From Clostridia bacterium (GTDB lineage: Bacteria > Bacillota_A > Clostridia > Oscillospirales > Acutalibacteraceae), in NCBI GenBank assembly GCA_017423885.1, contig JAFPCJ010000059.1, positions 1 to 5,741 on the forward strand: 5,741 nucleotides of DNA, read 5' to 3'. Made by a program: the position numbers and the translations under genes. Numbering within the stretch: the stretch's first letter is position 1; the number at the start of each line of letters is the position of its first letter. This document shows, piece after piece, positions 1 through 5,741 of this stretch. The notes under the pieces were generated by a model. That model was not told where the DNA came from. It saw only the letters and a list, made by a program, of their open reading frames with translations, and ran no database searches.

Positions 1-1017
1 TCGCAGTATGAGCATCTGCCTATGCCGCCGCGTGCCGCTTGGGAGTGGGTAGAGGCTTACGGACCTATAAACAATGCCGACCCCGAAAAGATAATGAGTA
101 AAGATTGGGATGTTGCCAATGCTGAGGTACAGGAGAGAATAGAGGAAATGGTAGGCGAGGAGTGGCTTGAAAACTTCCTTGTACGTACCAAAAAAGATAT
201 TGCTTTGGTTCCTGCAGAGGAGGTCATCCATAAGGGAACAGGCTGGGGTGCTCTTGAAAAGCTTCAGCGTGAATTCAAAAAGCAGGTTCCAATGGAGTCT
301 CACCTTGATTTCGGTGAGATAGGCGAGGATCAGAAGTTTTGGCAGTGTCTTATGGAAAAGGGCTATTGCGAGACTCCCGATCCAAAAGACGTCCCTGTTT
401 CCTATATGATATCCAAGGATTGGAAAAAGCGTCTTATAAAGGCTGTATCAGGTGTTGACAGCGAGAATTGGTATGCTCATTATTTGCTTGGTACCATCTA
501 TGTTTACGAGATGGAATACGAGAGTGCGCTTGCTATGTACCGCAAGTCGGTGGCTTTGCAGGAGAGCTGTTGGGGCTATTACGGTATGGCTATTGCTTAC
601 TACTTCCTTAAAGAAGATGCTTCTGCTATTGCAGCCATTGAAAAATCGCTTTCATTTAACCGCAATGATATTACGCTTGCACGTGATTACTGCAAGATGA
701 TGAGTGCATTGGGTCAGCATGAGAAGATTAAGGAGGCTTATGAGTCGCTTGCAGACGATGTAAAAACCGATCCGAAATTACGCTATTTCTATGCTAATGC
801 ACTTTGCCGTTGCGATGATATTGAGGGCGCTGAGGCTATCATTTATGAGGGTGACGGTCTGCAAATACCCGATATGCGCGAGGGAGAGGAGTCGCTTACC
901 GATCTTTGGTTTGCTATCGAGCGTAAAAAGGCAGAGCGCGAGGGCAAGGAATTTGACGCCGCTCATGCAAAACCGCCTGCATTCCTCGATTTCCGTATGA
1001 CGGTTGCAAAGGAATAA
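1..1017 (+). CDS. DUF5107-family TPR protein, C-terminal part (5' end outside window)
   Basis: The reading frame is open from the first base and ends at TAA 1015-1017, so about 338 C-terminal residues of a longer protein are visible. ATG 22 is not a convincing start: it lies inside a motif (EHLPMPPRAAWEW, visible residues 4-16) that I recognise from inside DUF5107 proteins, which are usually around 1,000 residues with an N-terminal DUF5107 domain. A second family-like motif, TGWGALE, lies near residue 80. Helical tetratricopeptide-like repeats follow: residues about 155-187 and 188-220 are clear, about 223-250 and 258-284 are weaker. TPRs usually mediate protein contacts. The biochemical role of the DUF5107 family is not established to my knowledge; it often sits beside glycoside hydrolases and sugar uptake genes, and here a GH36 gene follows after 21 bases, so a role in carbohydrate use is inferred. 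No membrane segment is seen in the visible part. Family call fairly firm, function unknown. Confidence 0.82.
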   Translation, partial: SQYEHLPMPPRAAWEWVEAYGPINNADPEKIMSKDWDVANAEVQERIEEMVGEEWLENFLVRTKKDIALVPAEEVIHKGTGWGALEKLQREFKKQVPMESHLDFGEIGEDQKFWQCLMEKGYCETPDPKDVPVSYMISKDWKKRLIKAVSGVDSENWYAHYLLGTIYVYEMEYESALAMYRKSVALQESCWGYYGMAIAYYFLKEDASAIAAIEKSLSFNRNDITLARDYCKMMSALGQHEKIKEAYESLADDVKTDPKLRYFYANALCRCDDIEGAEAIIYEGDGLQIPDMREGEESLTDLWFAIERKKAEREGKEFDAAHAKPPAFLDFRMTVAKE

Positions 1018-1025
1018 GTGACTAC

Positions 1026-1032
1026 GGAGAGG
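1026..1032 (+). promoter_or_regulatory. Ribosome binding site of the GH36 gene (decides the start)
   Basis: GGAGAGG lies six bases before ATG 1039. An in-frame GTG at 1018 lies upstream of this site and has no comparable purine-rich sequence at the right distance; only the end of the preceding gene is there. The site therefore supports ATG 1039 as the start. It sits inside the 21-base gap after the DUF5107 stop, so the enzyme is probably translated from the same mRNA. Confidence 0.75.
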
Positions 1033-1038
1033 AAAAAT

Positions 1039-3102
1039 ATGATAATACATATTGAAGAAAGCGGACTTTATTTTGATATTCTGGCAGTTGAGGGGGAGCC
1101 GCTGAAATTACTTAATTTCTCGACTGACCCTCTGCCTGAGGATTTTGATACAAATGATAACAGCCGCCGTTTGCTTGTAGAAGCCCATCTTTCGGGCGGA
1201 AACCTTAAAGCACATCACGCAAGAAAGCATAACGGCTCCTCGCTCTCTCACCGCCTTCGCTTCCGTTCCTACTCTATCCTTGATGAGGCGGACGGCAGGC
1301 TTTTACAGGTCGTTCAGGAGTGCGACGGTATATTTGTTGAATGCTTTTATAAATTCTACCATGACCTTCCTGTAGTAAGGTGTAGCAGTAGTATTACTAA
1401 CCGATCCGACAGTGAAATCACGCTTGAATACATATCAAGCTTTTTCCTGTATGCTCTGCCGCTTGAGGATTGGGAGAATAAGGCTGAAGTCTATATTCCG
1501 CATAATTCATGGACTACTGAATGTAATTGGGTGCGTCATCCTATACGCGACCTCGGTCTTTTCTCGGGCGGAGATTTTTCGCTCAAGCGCATAGGATGTG
1601 AGAATGTAGGCTCATGGAGTACGGTGGAATACCTGCCGATGGGTATGCTGCGTGACTCCTCGCAGAATATCACTTGGCTTTGGCAGATAGAGCATAACGG
1701 CTCATGGGAATGGGAGATAGGAGATTTTGAGCGAAAGCTTTATCTCGGTCTTTTCGGACCTACCTCAGAGCAGGGTGACTTTTATAAGGTAATAGCTCCG
1801 GGTGAAAGCTTTGTAAGTGTTCCTGCCGCGGTCTGTGCTGTTCGCGGCGATGAGGAAAAGGCGGTACAGCAGTTGACTCGCTACCGCCGTCTTATCCGAC
1901 GTTTTGACCGTGATAACATTGAGCTTCCCGTAATTTATAATGACTTTATAGCGCTTGGCTCAAGTCCCTCTACCGAAAAGGATCTCCCGCTTATTGATGC
2001 TGCCGCAGAGCTTGAGTGCGAGGTGTTCTGCATCGATGCAGGCTGGTACGATACAGGCGATTGGTGGGATAAGGTGGGAGAGTGGCAGGTATGCCGAGAG
2101 CGCTTCCCCAACGGACTTCGCGAGGTCACGGCTTATATCGAGAAAAAGGGAATGATACCGGGCATCTGGCTTGAGCCCGAGGTAATGGGCATTGCATGTC
2201 CTACAGCCAAGGATCTGCCTGATGATTGGTTCTTCTGCCGCAGAGGTAAGCGCGTTATAGATAACGGACGCCATCTGCTTGATTTCCGTAATCCGCAGGT
2301 GCGCGAGTACATCAATAATATAATTGACGGTCTTATCCGCGATTATCATATCGGTTACTTCAAGCTTGATTACAATGTGGATGCAGGCGTTGGAACAGAG
2401 GTTGATGCCGATAGCTTCGGTGACGGTCTGCTTGGGCATAACCGTGCCCTGCTTGAATGGGCAAGAGCGCTGTTTGAGCGTCATCCCGATATAATTGTCG
2501 AATCCTGTGCCAGCGGCGGTTGCCGAATGGATTACGGCATGCTTTCGGTATTTAGTATGCAGTCGGTCTCAGATCAGAGCGATTACCGAAAGGTGGCACG
2601 CATAATCTCCATGAGCGCTACTGCTATCACTCCCGAGCAGGCAGGAATATGGAGCGCTCCGAAGGATCCCGAGGATACCGAGCTTGCTGCGTTCCACATG
2701 ATAAACACCATGCTTGCGCGTGTTCATCAGAGCGGTCATATCGATACTGTTTCTCAGCAGAGCTTCGAGCTTTTGAAGGAAGGTATCGCCGTTTATAAGC
2801 AGGATATAAGAAAGCACCTTGCAGATTCTCTTCCCATCTGGCCTATTGGCTTTTCAAGGTCTGATTCCAAGGAGTTTTGCTACGGTCTCGTAAACGAGCA
2901 GGCTAAATGCGGCTATCTTGCCGTATGGCATCTTGACGGCGAGCCCTGCGTAACTGCAGAGCTTTCGCGTTACGGCGTGGCAAGCGTCGAGCCGCTTTAT
3001 CCGAAGGCGCTGTCCTTTGATTATAAATATGAGGACGGTACGCTTACCGTCAATTTCCCTGCAAACTTTACTGCACGTTTATTTAAGCTTGAACTTGAAT
3101 AA
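1039..3102 (+). CDS. Alpha-galactosidase-like glycoside hydrolase, family GH36
   Basis: A 687-residue protein, within the usual GH36 length. GH36 enzymes release terminal alpha-galactose (sometimes alpha-GalNAc) with retention of configuration. The expected layout is visible: an N-terminal beta-sandwich (about 1-285), a (beta/alpha)8 barrel (about 295-600) and a C-terminal beta domain (about 605-687). Barrel motifs in order are YNDF (300-303), CIDAGW (331-336), GIWLEPEVMG (375-384), FKLDYN with the probable nucleophile D444, ESCASGGCRMDYG (488-500), and SVSDQSD (509-515), where D512 is the likeliest acid/base with D515 as alternative. Family members more typically show KWDMN, CSGGGGR and WTSDNTD-type motifs, so this belongs to a divergent GH36 branch whose substrate cannot be read from sequence. 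There is no signal peptide or anchor, so it should be cytoplasmic and act on imported oligosaccharides such as melibiose- or raffinose-type sugars (inference). It follows the DUF5107 gene by 21 bases in a likely operon. The start is ATG 1039, chosen over GTG 1018 on its ribosome binding site. Confidence 0.88.
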   Translation: MIIHIEESGLYFDILAVEGEPLKLLNFSTDPLPEDFDTNDNSRRLLVEAHLSGGNLKAHHARKHNGSSLSHRLRFRSYSILDEADGRLLQVVQECDGIFVECFYKFYHDLPVVRCSSSITNRSDSEITLEYISSFFLYALPLEDWENKAEVYIPHNSWTTECNWVRHPIRDLGLFSGGDFSLKRIGCENVGSWSTVEYLPMGMLRDSSQNITWLWQIEHNGSWEWEIGDFERKLYLGLFGPTSEQGDFYKVIAPGESFVSVPAAVCAVRGDEEKAVQQLTRYRRLIRRFDRDNIELPVIYNDFIALGSSPSTEKDLPLIDAAAELECEVFCIDAGWYDTGDWWDKVGEWQVCRERFPNGLREVTAYIEKKGMIPGIWLEPEVMGIACPTAKDLPDDWFFCRRGKRVIDNGRHLLDFRNPQVREYINNIIDGLIRDYHIGYFKLDYNVDAGVGTEVDADSFGDGLLGHNRALLEWARALFERHPDIIVESCASGGCRMDYGMLSVFSMQSVSDQSDYRKVARIISMSATAITPEQAGIWSAPKDPEDTELAAFHMINTMLARVHQSGHIDTVSQQSFELLKEGIAVYKQDIRKHLADSLPIWPIGFSRSDSKEFCYGLVNEQAKCGYLAVWHLDGEPCVTAELSRYGVASVEPLYPKALSFDYKYEDGTLTVNFPANFTARLFKLELE

Positions 3103-3136
3103 ATATGTCGTAAAAAGTCAGGCTATAATATGCTAT

Positions 3137-3174
3137 AAAAAACACGCCGCCGAGAAATCATCTCGACGGCGTGT
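3137..3174 (-). terminator. Intrinsic terminator of the DUF1836-nfeD-flotillin operon (possibly bidirectional)
   Basis: Arms 3142-3155 and 3161-3174 can pair over 14 positions around a five-base loop (3156-3160). The one non-complementary position (3150 with 3166) is C-A in plus-strand RNA but a G-U wobble in minus-strand RNA, so the hairpin is unbroken only for the leftward transcript. Six A's at 3137-3142 give a U-run in that transcript, the last one also pairing in the stem. It starts 19 bases past the flotillin stop. In the rightward direction, after the GH36 gene, the stem is followed by GTGCTT rather than a clean T-run, so termination there would be weaker. The region 3103-3192 holds no gene. 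Confidence 0.87.
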
Positions 3175-3183
3175 GTGCTTATC

Positions 3184-3197
3184 AATTATTAATTATT
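3184..3197. repeat. Short tandem repeat AATTATT x2 at the flotillin stop codon
   Basis: Two perfect adjacent copies of AATTATT lie at 3184-3190 and 3191-3197, overlapping the flotillin stop codon (3193-3195). It is AT-rich and very short, so it may be chance. No function is claimed. Confidence 0.5.
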
Positions 3198-4611
3198 GAA
3201 CAACTTCGCTTGATTCAGCAACAGGCTCGGTCGCATCGGTAACAGATGCATCGCTTACCTTTTTGCCTAGCAAGGAGGGAAGCTCCATTCCTGCCATTGC
3301 AAATACCTCATCGAGCGGGGGAACAGACTTCATCATTCCCGAAATAAAGTTTGCAGTAGAGGTCTTGCCGTCACCGTTCTGACCGCCGTCCCATACTGTG
3401 ACCTTATCGATCTTGATATTCTTAACGGCATCTACCTGAACGCGCATGAGATCCTCTAACTTATCTGCGATGAGCAACTTGAGTGCGGCTTCGGCATCTC
3501 CGCCTGCGGATCTAACTATCTCTGCAAAACCGGCTGCTTGCTTTTTGAGTATCTCCTCAACACCTCGCGCCTCGGCTTCCATACGTGCATAGATAGCGTC
3601 GGCTTCACCCTGCGCCTTGCGACGGATCTGTTCGGCTTCTGCTTCTGCTTCAAGCTCTAATTCGCGCTTCTTGGCTTCAGCGCGAACAATGATATCGGCT
3701 TCAAGTGTTGCCTGCTCCTTGGCACGTCTTGCTTCTTCAGCCGCCTGCTCTGCCGCATAGGATTCCTCAAGTGCCTTTGCGGCTTGGATCTTTTCGGCGG
3801 TGGTTGCGATCTTGAGTGCTTCGGCCTCCTTTTCTTTGAGGGCAGCTTCAGACATGGCTATCTTCATCTTGGCTTCGTTTTCACCCTGAATGGCCACAGA
3901 ATCAGCCTCGGAAACCTTGATGCGCTGATCCATTTTGGCGTTTGCTTCACCGATAGAACCGTCTCTGTCCTGCTCGGCAACGCTGCGCTTCGCATCGTTG
4001 ATAGCCTTTGCCGCGGCTTCTTTACCGAGAGCGGCAATGTAGCCCGATTCATCGCTGATATCGGTTACGTTAACGTTTATGAGGCGCAGACCGATCTTTT
4101 TAAGCTCGGTTTCAACATTACTGCTGACCGCCGCCAGGAATTTATCTCGGTCGGTATTGATCTCCTCAATGTCCATCGTAGCGATTATAAGACGAAGCTG
4201 ACCGAATATGATATCCTTGGAAAGCTCCTGTATCTCGGAGAGCTGAAGTCCGAGAAGACGCTCTGCGGCGTTTTGCATAACGCCTGCTTCGGTAGAGATA
4301 CCTACGGTAAATCTCGAGGGAACGTCTATACGGATATTCTGACGCGAGAGCGCGTTTTTAAGGTCTACCTGAATGGAGATGGGGGTAAGGTCAAGATAAG
4401 CGTAGGATTGAAATACGGGGATGACAAACTCGGCGCCGCCATGGATACACTTCGCACTGCGGTTTGTGCCGTCCTTGTTTTTACCGATCGAGCCGTAAAC
4501 TACCATGATCTTATCCGAGGGACACTTTTTATAGCGTGAGCATATCCAGGCTATAAAGGAAACAACGATAAGAACTATTGCACTGATAAGAAAAATGATT
4601 TCGGGTCGCAT
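3193..4611 (-). CDS. floT: Flotillin-like SPFH-domain membrane protein (FloT/YuaG type)
   Basis: A 472-residue protein, close to B. subtilis FloT (YuaG, about 509). Flotillins form large oligomers on the inner face of the membrane and scaffold functional microdomains for signalling, secretion and proteolysis. Visible parts in order are a hydrophobic N-terminal segment (about 3-24, followed by RYKK), an SPFH domain (about 30-200), and a long Ala/Glu/Lys-rich coiled coil with flotillin-type EA repeats (about 200-365). Next comes a C-terminal region with the flotillin-like block PPLDEVFAMAGMELPSLLG (431-449), then a Ser/Thr/Glu tail. Membrane attachment at the N-terminus is as in bacterial flotillins. 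The gene lies 21 bases after the NfeD gene, the classic partner arrangement (yuaF-yuaG), and ends before an intrinsic terminator. The start is ATG 4611 because GGAGGAG lies six bases upstream; an in-frame TTG at 4626 would overlap that site. The symbol is by similarity in architecture and context. A generic SPFH protein such as a stomatin is less likely given the EA repeats and C-terminal block. Confidence 0.9.
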   Translation of the reverse strand: MRPEIIFLISAIVLIVVSFIAWICSRYKKCPSDKIMVVYGSIGKNKDGTNRSAKCIHGGAEFVIPVFQSYAYLDLTPISIQVDLKNALSRQNIRIDVPSRFTVGISTEAGVMQNAAERLLGLQLSEIQELSKDIIFGQLRLIIATMDIEEINTDRDKFLAAVSSNVETELKKIGLRLINVNVTDISDESGYIAALGKEAAAKAINDAKRSVAEQDRDGSIGEANAKMDQRIKVSEADSVAIQGENEAKMKIAMSEAALKEKEAEALKIATTAEKIQAAKALEESYAAEQAAEEARRAKEQATLEADIIVRAEAKKRELELEAEAEAEQIRRKAQGEADAIYARMEAEARGVEEILKKQAAGFAEIVRSAGGDAEAALKLLIADKLEDLMRVQVDAVKNIKIDKVTVWDGGQNGDGKTSTANFISGMMKSVPPLDEVFAMAGMELPSLLGKKVSDASVTDATEPVAESSEVVQ

Positions 4612-4617
4612 AAATTT

Positions 4618-4624
4618 CTCCTCC
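4618..4624 (-). promoter_or_regulatory. Ribosome binding site of the flotillin gene (decides the start)
   Basis: On the minus strand GGAGGAG precedes ATG 4611 with a six-base AAATTT spacer, an almost ideal Shine-Dalgarno sequence. The in-frame TTG codon at 4626-4624 overlaps the first base of this motif and so cannot be the start that uses it. Its strength suggests the flotillin is translated efficiently relative to the upstream NfeD gene, whose site is weaker. Confidence 0.82.
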
Positions 4625-4632
4625 AAGTTTAA

Positions 4633-5292
4633 TTATTTCTTTTTTACAATAAGATCGGTCTGTCCGCTTACGCCGACAACAACGACCTCGCTGCCTGTGG
4701 GAATTGGCTCCTCCTCGTCGGTAACAGCGTTGCGCTCTACATAGGAGCCTTGAAGCATTATATGTACCTTGCCTTCTCCCGAGCGTGATGCGGGAATAGT
4801 AAGATGTACCTTGCCTGCTGTACCTACGCAGTTGCGATTATCTGCATTGCCGTCACTGCGAAGTCCGATAACTGCTCTGAAAATAAACGCTATGGCGAGC
4901 ATCATCGCAAGACCGCAGAGCGCGGCAACGGGAAGAGTTATGAAAAGACCGACATTTGCTCCCTGCATTACAACTCCGACCCAACCGAAAACTACAAAGA
5001 AGGCTATAAGACCTCTTATCGTAAAGATTCGTAGTCCGTCAAGACCGAAATCATCGGGCGTCTCGGTAACGCTGTCATGACCAAAGATACCGTCATTATC
5101 GCTGATATCAGGGATGTCGTCGCCTATATCAGCCATGCCGTCGGGCGTGTCACCGAAAATATCGGAGTGACCTGAAATGCCGAGAAACATGAGCAGAGTC
5201 TGTATAAGTAAAACGAGCGTAGAGGGAATGGCGATACAGTAGAAGACCTGTGCCGCAGTACCGAGAGAATTCCACCATTCAATTAATGACAT
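4633..5292 (-). CDS. NfeD-like membrane protein with C-terminal OB-fold (YuaF type)
   Basis: A 219-residue membrane protein. NfeD-family proteins pair with SPFH proteins and are thought to assist microdomain assembly or membrane quality control; the short form seen here lacks the ClpP-like serine protease domain of long NfeD proteins. Visible parts are a first membrane segment (about 14-39), an Asp-rich linker (about 41-86) with no Lys or Arg, two closely spaced membrane segments (about 89-110 and 113-143), and a beta-rich C-terminal domain (about 153-216). That last domain fits the NfeD OB-fold, with NCVGTAGKV at its start and PTGSEVVVVGVSG near its end. It is followed 21 bases later by the flotillin gene and preceded by the DUF1836 gene with a 25-base gap. 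The start ATG 5292 has a modest AAGGA site at 5305-5301, eight bases upstream. B. subtilis YuaF is the nearest described analogue by layout. The partner assignment is strong; orthology is inferred. Confidence 0.85.
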   Translation of the reverse strand: MSLIEWWNSLGTAAQVFYCIAIPSTLVLLIQTLLMFLGISGHSDIFGDTPDGMADIGDDIPDISDNDGIFGHDSVTETPDDFGLDGLRIFTIRGLIAFFVVFGWVGVVMQGANVGLFITLPVAALCGLAMMLAIAFIFRAVIGLRSDGNADNRNCVGTAGKVHLTIPASRSGEGKVHIMLQGSYVERNAVTDEEEPIPTGSEVVVVGVSGQTDLIVKKK

Positions 5293-5317
5293 ATTGCTTT
5301 TCCTTTCTTAATTCAGC

Positions 5318-5741
5318 TTATTGAAGAGAGGCGAGAAGCTCTGAAGCCGAATCGCGAAGACGCGAGGCAGTATGGGCATAGAGCATCACCTGCAAAATTT
5401 TTATAAGCTTATGCTTGGCATCGGGTATACGCTCCTCAAATCCGAATGCGGCACTCTCTGCCGCCGCAAGAACGCTTGACGCATCAGTCACGTTTATATC
5501 GATATCCGATACCATGTCTACATAGCGATGATACAGCTCTTCATCGCTTATAAGATCATCGCTCGTATCCTCGAGCACTCCGCTTATTACGCGTATCAGA
5601 CTGCAGATCTTTTCTATCTGCAAAGCTTCGCGAAGCATATTTATGATCACGATCCGCGCAAATTGCTCGCGCGAATAAAGCCTTTTGACGGGAGAGCTGA
5701 CAAAACCGCGTTTTACCCAATTCTGGATAAGATACGGCTCA
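5318..5741 (-). CDS. DUF1836 protein, putative DNA-binding regulator (5' end outside window)
   Basis: The minus-strand frame runs from the right window edge with no stop to TAA 5320-5318, giving 140 visible residues. A GTG at 5650 is in frame but is not the true start: the 30 codons before it encode IQNWVKRGFVSSPVKRLYS and then REQFARI, which match the conserved helix-turn-helix/MerR-like part of DUF1836 (pattern of a WVKRG turn, then P-x-K, Y, S-R-E-Q and I-I-N-x-L-R). The rest is helical and acidic (for example LEDTSDDLISDEELYHRY), as expected for the C-terminal part. Family members are usually about 150-200 residues, so perhaps 20-50 N-terminal residues are missing. As I recall, B. subtilis YkrK is a member and affects expression of the membrane protease gene htpX; otherwise the family is poorly characterised. 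It is the upstream gene of a tightly spaced set with nfeD and flotillin, so autoregulation of this operon is plausible but not shown. Any promoter lies outside the window. Confidence 0.78.
   Translation of the reverse strand, partial: EPYLIQNWVKRGFVSSPVKRLYSREQFARIVIINMLREALQIEKICSLIRVISGVLEDTSDDLISDEELYHRYVDMVSDIDINVTDASSVLAAAESAAFGFEERIPDAKHKLIKILQVMLYAHTASRLRDSASELLASLQ

Noticed and set aside
22..1017. Complete DUF5107 gene starting at ATG 22
   Set aside because: The frame is open to base 1, no ribosome binding site precedes ATG 22, and that methionine falls within a motif typical of the interior of much longer family members.
1960..2484. 174-codon open frame on the minus strand inside the GH36 gene
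   Set aside because: It covers the conserved barrel motifs of the enzyme on the other strand, has no family resemblance and no operon context, so it is a shadow frame.
3124..3129. Perfect TATAAT box in the convergent intergenic region
   Set aside because: The nearest TTGAAT-like -35 candidate is 23 bases upstream, too far, and the sequence 17 bases upstream is AAATAT. Downstream there is only a terminator and the end of an opposing gene.
3784..4539. 251-codon open frame on the plus strand, antisense to the flotillin gene
   Set aside because: It lies wholly opposite a well-supported gene, in the alanine/glutamate-rich coiled-coil and SPFH region where codon bias leaves the opposite frame open. 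The translation shows no recognisable domain and no good ribosome binding site was noted.
4633..5292. Long-form NfeD serine protease
   Set aside because: At 219 residues the protein has no room for the ClpP-like protease domain and shows no Ser-Lys dyad region; only membrane segments and an OB-like C-terminus are present.
5603..5636. Inverted repeat GCAGAT/ATCTGC (5603-5608 with 5616-5621) and palindrome GCTTCGCGAAGC (5625-5636) as an operator
   Set aside because: Both lie inside the DUF1836 coding region; the palindrome encodes part of the conserved LREAL stretch, so it is explained by coding needs. Without a promoter nearby an operator role has no support.
1..5741. Mobile element, phage, CRISPR or defence island
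   Set aside because: No transposase, integrase, terminal repeats, spaced direct repeats or phage-like genes were seen. SPFH proteins occur in some defence contexts, but the pairing with NfeD and the neighbours here point to a housekeeping membrane role.

Overview
The window (5,741 bp) looks like chromosomal DNA from a low-to-mid-GC Firmicute, most likely an anaerobic gut-type clostridium (Oscillospiraceae/Lachnospiraceae-like). The grounds are strong purine-rich ribosome binding sites, a DUF1836 regulator of a type typical of Firmicutes, a Bacillus/Clostridium-style NfeD-flotillin pair, and a cytoplasmic GH36 enzyme next to a DUF5107/TPR protein. The taxonomic call is inference from gene content and style. 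There are no rRNA or tRNA genes, insertion sequences, CRISPR arrays or phage genes.

Two operons converge on a short shared intergenic region. Left, plus strand: the 3' end of a DUF5107/TPR protein (1-1017, its start lies left of the window) is followed 21 bases later by a complete GH36 alpha-galactosidase-like enzyme (1039-3102). Neither has a visible secretion signal, so the pair looks like an intracellular carbohydrate-use module. Right, minus strand: a DUF1836 helix-turn-helix-type protein (5318-5741, N-terminus cut by the right edge), an NfeD-like membrane protein (4633-5292) and a flotillin/SPFH protein (3193-4611) are packed with gaps of 25 and 21 bases and end at an intrinsic terminator (3137-3174).

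The right-hand operon resembles the Bacillus subtilis yuaF-yuaG (floT) pair, which organises membrane microdomains. What is added here is a putative transcription factor as the upstream gene, suggesting a self-regulated membrane-stress operon. Three starts or boundaries need care: the GH36 enzyme most likely starts at ATG 1039 rather than GTG 1018, the flotillin at ATG 4611 rather than TTG 4626, and the DUF1836 gene does not start at GTG 5650 but reads open to the window edge. I found no clearly unprecedented system. The most interesting points are the regulator-NfeD-flotillin linkage and the divergent active-site motifs of the GH36 enzyme.
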